Shown here: positions 54,181 to 64,000 of the stretch, one piece after another
Position numbering within the stretch: the stretch's first letter is position 1
Layout: each line of letters opens with the position of its first letter
Translations under genes and position numbers: made by a program
Notes under the pieces: generated by a model
Seen by the model: only the letters and a program-made list of their open reading frames with translations
The model's database searches: none
What the model was told of the DNA's origin: nothing
Source: Hemicentrotus pulcherrimus
Taxonomy: Eukaryota; Echinodermata; Echinoidea; Camarodonta; Strongylocentrotidae
NCBI GenBank assembly: GCA_003118195.1
Contig: BEXV01000074.1
Coordinates: forward strand, 317,381-381,380
Length of the DNA: 64,000 nt
Direction of reading: 5' to 3'

Positions 54181-54238
54181 AACATTTATATATAACATGT
54201 ATATATAACATTTATATATAACATGTATATATAACATT
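54181..54238. repeat. Short AT-rich tandem repeat
   Basis: Alternating AACATTTATATAT and AACATGTATATAT units, four in total plus a partial one. Confidence 0.9.
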
Positions 54239-55219
54239 TGGAGGGGGGCAATTATGTAGACCTACACGACGTCTATGCTTCTTATGAAAAGGAAATCTTT
54301 AAATATGGTGCAAATTGCAGGCACTTTTATACAATTGTTTGAAAATACTGATATATTGTTTTGGTCAAAATAATGGTATTGTGCATAATTACCACAAAAT
54401 CTGGTAACCTACATTGATTTTATGTTGATATTTCTGTTGATGTTTTTAGATCACGTTATTAGGTTTGAACTGTAAATCTACATAAGAGAACACAAGTGCC
54501 TGGAATATACTTGTTAAATATCTGCACAGCAACATATTTTACCAGCGACACGCTTACAATGCATGGACCCTAAGATAGCTCAGTTGTGTATACTTTGTGT
54601 GTGCATGTGTAAGAGTGTATGGAGATGCGTAATAGGTGCTGTGTACTGTGTGCTTGGGATATGGGAGATGGTTGCTCATTTGCATACATGTGTACACACT
54701 GGCCAACTCTAATTAGCATATTTGAGGTCAACTTGGCTCACACAGCTAGCTGCAGAGTGTAGTGTTAGGCCTGTTGCCCTTATTTTCATCTGGAAAATGT
54801 CAATACAAACATGAATATGAACTGCACTACTTCTCACACAATCATATCAGTTACAACATAAACTGATTTACAATACATAGGCCTAAACTATATACTGAAT
54901 AAAAAGAGAGAAACAAAATTAATGGTATAAAATGCACACGTTTTATGTGCTTGCATTTGAAGAAGATTGATTGGATACAGATTATTTCCTTTTTTAAAAA
55001 TACTTTGGCCTACCGGTATGCTAAAATGTAAGGTCTCAGAGTATTGACTTCACTTTAACAGAAACTCAACAAACCAAAACAAAGCAGTCAAACAACAAGA
55101 CAAAACAGTTTTTATAAAATTGCTACCATTGGAGAGACACCCATAGACCCCTAGATATTCTATTCTACATTTATACAGAGACGTTACAAAAATTTACAAG
55201 TTACAAGTAAGTACTTAAC

Positions 55220-55267
55220 AAGAGAGAGAGAGAGAGAGAGAGAGAAAGAAAGAAAAGAAAGAAAGAA

Positions 55268-55303
<36 letters not shown>

Positions 55304-55310
55304 AGGGGGG
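55220..55310. repeat. (GA)n-(GAAA)n compound microsatellite
   Basis: About 25 bases of GA, then about 55 bases of GAAA/AAAGA repeats, ending in G6. Confidence 0.95.
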
Positions 55311-56362
55311 TACAGGAGATTGAAAAAGATATTGGCTCATGCCTGACATATTGGGCTTGGCCAATCACATCAAAACATGTGAGAGTGTTATTAATAAGTG
55401 AGCGAAGTGAGAAAGCCAAAACAGACCTACAACAATTGTAAATGAGTGATTATGTGTGTAAGATCTACATGTATAGGCCTACACGTTGGTGAACCCTGAT
55501 TCCAATTTGTGTCCTTGTCAAACCAATGCTGGTAACTTCTTGGTCAAACTAGCATTGACATTCCTGTGCATGGTTAGAATGGTATGTGACATCACATAGA
55601 CCCTGTGTTGCTAAGTGAGATGGTATGTATTTGTAATAGTGTAAGGGTTTATGTTCACACACTTGCTTCTATCTCATACTTATATTTTCAATCATGTAAA
55701 TATGTTAGAATATTTCTGTGTGTCATTGGGCATCACTCAAAGAGTTTTAAAAATTAGCCGTTTACAGGCTACTTTATTGGATAAAGTAAAAAAAATACAG
55801 AAAGTAAGAAACAATCATAAAGTTACATATGTTTGACTCAATTGGTTAATATGAGGGGATTGTCTTAATTGTCTGACATTTTTCCATACAAAAACAGATT
55901 AAAGTGACTGCCACTTAACAAATGATCTACATATAAGTACTGTACCAGATAAATTATAAATATATATATATCTTTCATCCTCGTAATAGAGGAAACATGT
56001 TTCTAAGCTTTTCAGAGAAAATCTGTTACTATCAATGTTACTTTGCATCTAGGCATCATTTCTCTTTACTTCTAAACCAAAAAATGATATTTCCTCTTGT
56101 CATCTTAATCTGAAAACGTGCAACTTCATATATATTCATTGTGTTATCTTATTCCAAATCTTATTACTAGATTCACATTCACAAAATTTGCACAATATAT
56201 TCTTTTTTACAAAACAAACATTTTTAGAACAGTATACAGTATATCGTTTATGGGATTATGAAAAGAGTGTGTCATTGAGTGCAAAATAATATTCAATTCA
56301 ATTTTAGCAAGAGCATATTGAAGACAGCCTGCATTGTTTGTGCATTTGTTTGAGAAAAGGCA

Positions 56363-56680
56363 GTAGGCCTGTCTTCATCAGTTCAAGTTTGACAAATAAC
56401 CCGCTATTTCAACTATCTCGATCGCAAACCACTAAATTTGCTTCTTCATCAGCACGCAGTTGCAATTAGGAGGATATTTGGGTGAGAAAATATCCAGAGA
56501 AATCTTGTTTCAAATTAATCCCGCTATTTAGGAAATAGTGGACTAATTTCCGCCCTCTGAGCTAGTATGTGATGGGCGTATCGGTCTGGTGGAGGTGCAA
56601 TTTCAAGCTTCAGGATAATATCCCAAGTCTGAAAATAGCAGGTTATTTGGCGAACTCGAGCTGATGGAGACAGTCCTATT
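56363..56680. mobile_element. Foldback element with ~50-bp arms
   Basis: The left arm GTAGGCCTGTCTTCATCAGT, TCAAGTTTGACAAATAACCC, GCTATTTC pairs with the right arm GAAAATAGCAGGTTATTTGG, CGAACTCGAGCTGATGGAGA, CAGTCCTATT. An additional inner repeat, CCCGCTATTTAGGAAATAGT, forms a small hairpin. No coding content. Confidence 0.75.
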
Positions 56681-59600
56681 GTGATTGCCTCAACCTTGAG
56701 GTTACTTTTCTAAGCTTCTTCACATGCTTAATAAGAAGACTTTCTATTTAAAAAAAAAAGACTAAATTCAAAGTTGTTTAATACATTTAATTTTAATTCA
56801 CAAAAGTTTCAAGTTTTTAACAATGAAATGAAATGAATTATATACAATATCTCTGAAAAGCTATGAAATTTCCTACAACTTGTAACAATTTGCAACAATT
56901 TGTTCTGGAAAACAGCTACATGTACAGACAAGAAATACAACCATGAAATAGTTAGTAACTTGCCTGTTTGTTTGTTTTTTTCCTCACTATAAAAGGAGTT
57001 TAAGAATGTAGGCCTTTTCCCTGTACTAGCTATTCAAAATTATTTCATCTTTGCATTTGTGTGGAAATTTAGCAATGCGAAATAACATATCTTTTAAAAA
57101 TGTTTTACTGATGTATTATTTAGTCTGGATCATAGAATGAACTAACACAAATTTATTCAAGCATGTTCTTGTAGAAACAAGGACAGTTTCATTGTATTAT
57201 CATGGACTGTTCAATTGTTATCGTATTTATCACTCACTTAATGGCTGCAGGCAAGCGGGATAGTTTTTAAGAATCCCAAATCATTTACCTGTTTCAGTTT
57301 GATACACAAGACAAGACAATAGACATCATAATAATACTCAGAATATAAATCAAGTTGATCTACTTATGCTATACTACATCTTGTAGTACATGCATATCAG
57401 AAGTTGTGTAACAATAGCTTTGGGAAAAGAGAAATGGATTCAACAACATACATGTATGTTGATTGTGTTACACTGAAAATTAATTTTCCCAATAATATAG
57501 CTTTTAACCAATAAAATTTCATTCTGGCAAGTAGAAAATTATTAAAATGAATTGCCAGAAAATAAACTTGCATTGCTTGATCGTAATGGAAGAATGTACA
57601 ATATGTGTTGTAACATTATCAAAACTCTCAACTACATGTAGTACATATACCATTAATTTTATGTGAATGCATACCTCAACAAAAAAAAACACCCAAGAAC
57701 TGAAGTTAGATCATTGTAAAATAGTACCTTGTATTAATGGATTTAGATTGCAAAATATGTATGAAAGTCAGTATTAGGATTGTGCTGATATCATGCAATT
57801 GAATTCTGATTTAAAGGTATATCCCCTACATGTAATGTAGTTCACTACCTTCATAACAACATTGTTTCTTGTTATGACATGTGTACATGCAAGTTTTTAA
57901 TTAACTTATAGTGTATAAAGTTTATTGCAGGTAAAATTTGGGATTTCTTTGGGGGATGATAACATATTTAAGAATATGAGTATGTCATGGAAATATGTGC
58001 TGCAGAATTAATCTGTACAGTCCCTTGCTTTAGAAATATTGCTGAGTTGAGCCATAATTGAGAGTTAGGAAAACTACCTCCTGTGAGCTCATATTCCTTG
58101 ATACAAAACCATGACTATTCTACAATTTCCCGGGGCTCCCAACAAAAATTCCCCAACATGTAGCAATAGTTCCCTATCTGTTCATTACCTCGTTTCACAA
58201 TTGGCTGGTGCGCACGCTTACTCGCGAGTGTGTATGCAACGAGTGGTGTAATTCACTGATAATAGTTTCATTCTATGTTGACACAACTCTGCACTGGTGA
58301 ATATAATAGCAGCTCGGGGTTGTGTGCTACAAGCTCGCAGTGTATATGTCCAAACAGGAATCAACTTCCCCGATTATTCTACCTGCATGTTCTCTCTTGT
58401 TCACTCATCAGGTACTTTTCCCTCTCTCCTTCTCTCCCTTTGCGCAAGTGTCCGTATAATTTCCCTGTGAGAAGGATGAACTTGCTTTTGTTCAGGATAT
58501 CTTCTGATTTCATTTGCCGTTCCAACTCTTTTGTCTACCGGACGTCACATTTGTAGCAGGGAATAATCTCTGTCATATAACTCAGGATTAACATTAGATT
58601 TCTGGATACTACAGTCATTTTTTGGCTCAACTGTGCATTGTTTTCTATCAAGTGGTAATTACAAAACTGGTATGTTTGGGCATTTGTTGTGAAAAGTTTT
58701 TACTCTTTAACTTTTTTTTTTAGTTGTATTTCCTTTTAGGTCTATATAAGAAATTAAGAACTTATATTTACTATAGAGTGATATGTGAGTAAATTGCATA
58801 TCTATGTTGTAACTTTCTTGCCTGAAAACTAGAGCTGGTACTTTTTTAATGACAATTCTGTTAACTGCAAATTTGATGAATCTTGACAAACTCATTGTTT
58901 CTCAATGTCGACATGGACCATCCTGCCAATAAGTCATTATAACCATGCACTGTACATGTAGATAGCCAACTGACAACCCACATATACATGTAGTAGGGAC
59001 AGTAGAGAGTCAGCCAGCTGACTAATGTTAGTCATGGTATGTATGTTATATGATTTAACATGAGTCATAGATGACTTGTTTTGGAGTTTCTGCATTGTTC
59101 TTTGATTGGGGTAATGGCGACCTCTAGGCCACAGTGTGACTGGTAAATTGCACCATTCAAGTTGTTGGAAGTTTTGTTTGGAAGGGGGTTTCCCCTTAAT
59201 TCTGTGTGCACCAGTTGTATGTTTCCAGATGATAAAATCAAGCGATCTAGAACTATTATTACAGTCATCACACAGCACAGTACAGCATAAATGGGCTTCA
59301 TCTTTACCTTGTCTGCATAGTGCATGTTGTACATGGAAAACAGACAGGCAAGTCTAGTCACTAAAATGTAAAGTAATTTAATTGTTTAACACTTAAGCTT
59401 TGAATGTTTTAAAATGAAAAGCTGCAACAGAACAAAACTTAGTAAAAGTAATCTTGATATGGACTGTCTGTGGTGCAATCAATTCCTAGCTGATATTGCA
59501 AAAGATATTTTGAAAAGTTAGATCGACCCTTCAACTTTTTTTTTTTTTCAGGATTTTCAAAGTGGCTGATGAAACTGATTGAAAGAGCATGTTAAAAGCT

Positions 59601-62600
59601 CAAGCCGTTTTCAAATCATTATTTTGATTTTATCCTTTATTTTCTGGATGCATTGCCACTTTTAATCAATTATCCAAGCAAATTTATTTTCTCTCTCATT
59701 TGGAAATTATTTTTTAGAATACAAATTAAGTTTAACATTCAATGTCAAGGGTATAATATATTATTTTCTTCATGAGCATACATTTAGGACAGAGGCCTGC
59801 AATTAAGGGTGAAACTGATTTATTATTATCACTATCCCCAAGAGAATATACTGAATTTTGATGAAATTATAGTTTTTTTCTGAAGAAGGCAACGTATTAC
59901 TTTCCTAAGAATAGAGTCTTGACTTAATGACTATGTTGTGATGATATATCGTAACCCTTGTGAGCTCAGTGAGACTACTATCTTCATAAGTGTGGACGGC
60001 TCTATGACGCTCTTAGTTCCTGAGCTGATGACTAGATCGTCACATGCCTGGCACACGCCAAAAACAAGAAGTCCCAGCCAAAGTATATATTCATATTGCC
60101 ATCATACTACATAATCCTTTCTACGTCAGTTCTGCGCCCTAACCTGTACACATAAATGTGTGTGTATGGTGTGAGAGTGTGTTGGATAGACAGTGTGTGG
60201 GCACTTGCACGTCTTCACTCTGTTTCGTATGCTTGCAACTATTCTTGGAGATTGCAGACTCTGGTTAAATCATCAAGATAAGTTCACCAGAACCTCTTTT
60301 CTTCCTGTTCTGACAATTCTTATGTTTGCGTGTGGTATAGGTATGTCTCCAAAAGCCATGTAAAATCAAGTATCCATCATTCCTTAGGAACAGCAAAATG
60401 ACAAGAAAAAGAGGTGTGTGCCTTTGTTCTGTAGTTTGTTCATTTTTTTCTCACGTTGGACTATGGCATCAAAGTGTCTGCATTGAAAGACTAGATGTTT
60501 CCATTGTACGTAGTTGTCTCTTTTTACGGTGAATTGTGTGGGAGTTCTACCTACAGCCAGCGCATGAGCAGGAGCAACAGCTTTACTCGTCTATATAGTT
60601 CAGGGCGAAGGCAGAATAGTAGAACATTTGCAAGTGAGTCGTCATGAGTATAACTCGCTCTTTCTCTCTCTCTTGTGCGGCAGTCCCACATAGAGAGCCA
60701 AGGATATCGTTGGACGATGTCATTTGTCATGTTTGTGCCTCCGAGGAGTGGAATAATTTCTTGTAATTGCTGTTGTGTGGATAGTATCTATACTTTCATA
60801 CTTTCATAGTGATATTATTTTTCTGTTGTGTTTCCTGATGAACAACTCTCCGGTTTATTTCTCAATGTTTGTATTACTTCACTAATTGTAAGTGTCAAAC
60901 CTAAGCTTTCATTTGAACTTATTCCTATTTAAACTTGTAGGCCAATGACTAGTCAAATATCTGATGTGATAGTTAGTTCAAGTAATTGTGGTTTTAGTCA
61001 AGTCATCAGACATGGTTATGACTAACCATAAACTGAACTTTGGCAAGATAAATACTCATGTAAATCTTGAAATACTATAATATAAAAGACATAAATGTCT
61101 ATTTCCTGTAATTGGATGTCTTCATGTTTGCCTTTAACAAGCTGTTTATGTACGTTGTCTACATGGACATCATTTCAGAAGGAAGCCCACATATTGTTTT
61201 GAAAGAATGTTTTGATACCTTGATGATGAAGTGTTCCTGTTATGATCAGTCTTAGACCATGGACCTAATATTAGGTCCATGCTTAGACAGAAGCCATATA
61301 AAGATCTTATATTTTTGCACATCAACAAAAAGAAATTCAGCATTTTTCAATGCAATATGTAGTGAAGATAATGGACTAGAAATCAGTAGTGTAAGGGTAT
61401 ACTGTTTGTAGTTTTTATATCTCCATAATCATTTAAAAAGGGAGCAATCTATGATGTGATTGGAGAAAATTCATACAAATTTCTGGGGAAAAAACATTTG
61501 ATTATCATCATTATCTACATGTACTTGGCTTGCTGTAGAGTTAAGCAGACTTTGGTTAATGAATGGCAGGGGGATTATGAATTGTAGAAATATATCACAC
61601 AATAGAAAGTGAGTAATAAAAAGCCAAAGACATCTCATTGTTAAATGTAGTGATGTACATATATGTTGCATGGAATGGTATTGAGAATTTGTCTCAAGTT
61701 TGTTTCAAACACATAGGCCTACATGTATTTGACCACTGTAGAGTTACAAATATGAATATACCGGTATAGATTTACATGATACATCATTGTGTTATAATAT
61801 TGATATGCAATGTGGATATGTCTATATTGCACAGTTGGTACAACTCCAGTGACATTTGAGCATGAAAGATGAGTAACTTTAATACTGTGCATGTCAACCA
61901 GTATTGTAGCTAGGAAAACAGTATGGGCACAAAGTGAGAGGATTAAAGAAATTAAAAGCCAAGAACAGTTTTTGCAGACACCGTTGACCATTGAGTACAT
62001 GGTCATAATGTTGACAACTTGACACTGACCCACATAAATATGTAGTGTAGGAGGCAAACTGGCATTACGGTATATACTACTGGCATTCAGTCCTTGACCT
62101 GCTGCCAGTGAGATATGTAGTTCACTCTCCACTGAGAGCAAATTGTTGTACTTTGGACAGGTCTGCTGTGTACTTAACAGATTGAGTAAAGCAGAAGTTC
62201 TAGTTGTACTTGTTATACAGTTAGATGAGAAGTCTATGATGATATATGAGTATGCTTTACTATAGAGATTTCGTATGTACATTCTTCTTCTTTCTGTTTC
62301 TTTCACATACACTAATTCACTACTGTAAATTACATAGTGTTTTTGGTATGTGATGATGATTCTCTGATACTCATAACTTTGTGATTCCCTGTATTCCTTT
62401 TATAGTTTTATCTGTGTGGAAGTCAATTGACATGGAACCAAACAGAAAATGGATTCCTTTCAAAACTACTTGCTGAAATGTATGATATTTTTTTTTTTTT
62501 NGATGAAGGAATTGGGTTTACCGATGTCGATTGTGTGTGATAAAGTTAACGGGAGTCACATTGAGATAGAGATACATTTTTTTTGTAACATGATTTGTGT

Positions 62601-62643
62601 GTTGACTGACAGTACGGTATATGTTGTTATCTTGTCATTTCAG
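56681..62643 (+). other. Upstream flank or intron of the SERTA-domain gene
   Basis: AT-rich with no supported coding exon; the 197-codon minus frame at 61719-62312 has no recognisable domain. CpG/GC-richer patches near 58200-58330 and 60540-60720 could be alternative promoters: a TATATAG at 60592 and a donor-like CAA|GTGAGT at 60633/60634 are seen. A T16 run with a single N at 62501 marks uncertain sequence. It ends in acceptor CATTTCAG. Confidence 0.45.
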
Positions 62644-62647
62644 ATCA

Positions 62648-63670
62648 ATGCCTGGGCTGGTAGGGACCGGCACCAAGAGGAAGCGGGATGATGGTGAGGA
62701 TGGTTTGGAAGGGAGCCATCGCTTGGCAACCTGTTCTCAGGTTTGCTCCTACACCTTACAGCGTCAGTGTGTGCTCAACCTCTCTGCTTGCAAACTCCAG
62801 ATGACACGCCAGCAGATTGAACCACCTTTACGCCGTTCTGTGCTCATATGCAACACGCTGCGGCACATTGAGCGTGAGCTTCGGGCAGAGGGTCGCCACT
62901 ATGACTGCTCAAGAGTGTCTATGCTCATCTCTAACCAACCACCCTGCATAGACGCACCCAACAAGGAGAGCATTCCATCCAGCCATGAAACCAGTAATAA
63001 TTCTAGTCCTAGTCCAGCAGACTCTAGAGGATGTTTAAATGAGAGAAGTCGAGCCGGTAGCGAGAACACGTGCCCTGCTGTGCAGAGGTGTGCGCAACCT
63101 CTGGCAGACAAAAGTTCTTTGTCGTTGAGCGACAGTAGACTGCAAGCAGACAGTGTAGAAACAGCAAAAACAGTTTCAAGCCATGAAAATAACAATTGCC
63201 TCCCATCCATTGCCAATAAAACCACTATGCCAAGCCACCTAGATACAGCTCTTCAACAAACAAATATGTTGACAAGACTGACAGACAAACTCCTACCTAT
63301 CTCAAGAGATAATATCAAACAGGAAATCAACTCTTGCTTGGACATGACTGCGACTCCTACTCTGAATGCTGCCAGTACAGACATCATGGAGTTTGGTGAT
63401 GAGATCTTTGGAGACATTGATGTCTCTCTGTATGACTTTGATCTAGCCCCTCCATTCATTCCAACCCATACACCCAACCCTAACCCCAAGCCCCCATCAC
63501 CATCCTCCAACTCAGAGGACTGGATCAGGTCTTTCCAGGGGGACATGGTTGCGGGGTTAGACGTCGTCTCCTCAACGCCAGGGGCTCAGGGGGGTAGCTG
63601 CCGCAGTGACCTCATGCATGTAGATGAACTGGATCAAATTATGCACATACTGGTTGATGTCGGCATGTGA
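62648..63670 (+). CDS. SERTA-domain transcriptional co-regulator (SERTAD2/TRIP-Br-like)
   Basis: 340 aa in a single coding exon. SERTAD proteins bind PHD/bromodomain factors, CDK4 and E2F-DP complexes and act as nuclear co-regulators of cell-cycle genes (family knowledge). Visible parts: the basic N-terminus GTKRKRDDGEDGLEG (about 8-22; vertebrate SERTAD2 has a similar GKRKFDEHEDGLEG), the SERTA motif about 34-82 (SYTLQRQCVLNLSACKLQ, EPPLRRSVLICNTLRHIERE), a Ser/Asn-rich middle, the acidic hydrophobic segment DIMEFGDEIFGDIDVSLYDF (about 244-263, probable transactivation region), a Pro-rich linker, and the C-terminal DELDQIMHILVDVGM box. The start at 62648 is the first ATG after the acceptor TTTCAG (62638-62643); an in-frame ATG-like start at 62621 lies in the intron. 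Which SERTAD paralogue it is cannot be decided, since invertebrates may have one ancestor of several. Confidence 0.88.
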   Translation: MPGLVGTGTKRKRDDGEDGLEGSHRLATCSQVCSYTLQRQCVLNLSACKLQMTRQQIEPPLRRSVLICNTLRHIERELRAEGRHYDCSRVSMLISNQPPCIDAPNKESIPSSHETSNNSSPSPADSRGCLNERSRAGSENTCPAVQRCAQPLADKSSLSLSDSRLQADSVETAKTVSSHENNNCLPSIANKTTMPSHLDTALQQTNMLTRLTDKLLPISRDNIKQEINSCLDMTATPTLNAASTDIMEFGDEIFGDIDVSLYDFDLAPPFIPTHTPNPNPKPPSPSSNSEDWIRSFQGDMVAGLDVVSSTPGAQGGSCRSDLMHVDELDQIMHILVDVGM

Positions 63671-64000
63671 ATTCACCAGAGTATTTTTATATATTTTATA
63701 TAAGTTATGCAGAACTTTTTTACTGAAAAATATTGTAAGAATAGAAGTAATATAAAAGTGAGCACTTATTCCAGTTGTCAGAGAAAATGGGAAGTTATAA
63801 ATAGAGCAGCTGGAACAAAGACAAGACATGAAAGAATTGAATACAACTCAGGTTTTTTAAAGTGTTAATTAGATATTTATGCGACAGAAGCTGTCTTCCT
63901 GTAATAGATATATTTGTAAAGAAAGGAAAGCGAATTAGGAATACATGAAATAGAGAGTTTATTAGATATAATAATGTGGAGTTTGAGGTAATTTTTATGA
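63671..64000 (+). other. 3' UTR of the SERTA-domain gene (to the window edge)
   Basis: AT-rich with no open frame in sense. No canonical AATAAA was noted before the window ends, so the transcript probably continues beyond it. Confidence 0.5.

Larger units (their letters stand above)
53556..56362. other. Non-coding DNA with simple repeats
   Basis: No supported exon. Contains an ATAACATTTATAT / ATAACATGTATAT tandem array at 54181-54238, and a (GA)n-(GAAA)n-G6 compound microsatellite at 55220-55310, plus TACCGGTA at 53686 and 55011. Confidence 0.6.

Noticed and set aside
61719..62312. 197-codon minus-strand open frame upstream of the SERTA exon
   Set aside because: No recognisable domain, Tyr/Asn/Thr-rich AT-biased composition, no splice or promoter support; treated as chance.
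62621..62647. N-terminal extension of the SERTA protein (9 codons upstream)
   Set aside because: These bases are the intron end (polypyrimidine tract and TTTCAG acceptor); the first ATG after the acceptor is at 62648.
1..64000. tRNA, rRNA, snRNA genes or CRISPR arrays
   Set aside because: No B-box-like GGTTCGAATCC, rRNA core or regularly spaced direct repeats were found by reading; a covariance-model scan would be needed to exclude small RNAs.

Overview
The window is AT-rich animal nuclear DNA, most likely from a sea urchin or another echinoderm (inference: deuterostome-like proteins, small exons in long introns, and many foldback repeats of kinds common in marine invertebrates). It is not prokaryotic: every recognised gene is built from exons with GT/AG splice sites. 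Three assembly gaps (12161-12743, 29283-29789 and 47753-48752, the last exactly 1000 N) interrupt it, and two of them hide exons.

Four host genes can be read. (1) SPAST (spastin, a microtubule-severing AAA ATPase), + strand, 876-14078: linker, microtubule-binding region and most of the AAA core are present; the N-terminal exons lie left of the window and the exon(s) before the last two are in the first gap. (2) PNO1 (KH-domain 40S ribosome assembly factor), - strand, 24274-18971: complete, five exons, 251 aa. (3) KPTN (kaptin, KICSTOR subunit), + strand, 27289-37636: ten coding exons visible, one expected exon missing in the second gap. (4) A SERTA-domain (SERTAD/TRIP-Br-like) regulator, + strand, one coding exon 62648-63670, 340 aa; a possible non-coding first exon sits near 42.3-42.5 kb. 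SPAST and PNO1 converge around 16-19 kb. PNO1 and KPTN are divergent and probably share a CpG-rich promoter near 24.3-24.45 kb; a 5'-truncated non-LTR retrotransposon (24684-26270) lies in the putative first KPTN intron. The genes do not form one pathway and look like ordinary neighbours.

The rest is introns and intergenic DNA crowded with short mobile elements: four TTAA-flanked inverted-repeat elements (22033-22563, 32230-32606, 33333-34011, 34257-34638), a group of foldbacks with GGGxCC / TTTCACAAA-like ends (16717, 18465, 20825, 30635, 31541, 53272), a TA-flanked element at 37332-37487, a roughly 0.9 kb foldback in PNO1 intron 1, a nested-palindrome block at 43.0-44.5 kb, a 56.4 kb foldback, many microsatellites, and a roughly 966-bp tandem duplication of a GAT-rich minisatellite at 39.65-41.22 kb.

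I found no new enzymatic or defence system. The most interesting signals are structural: paired inverted elements around one KPTN exon, the nested palindromes, a decayed copy of a KPTN exon start with its splice site, and strong enrichment of two palindromic octamers (TACCGGTA, TACATGTA).
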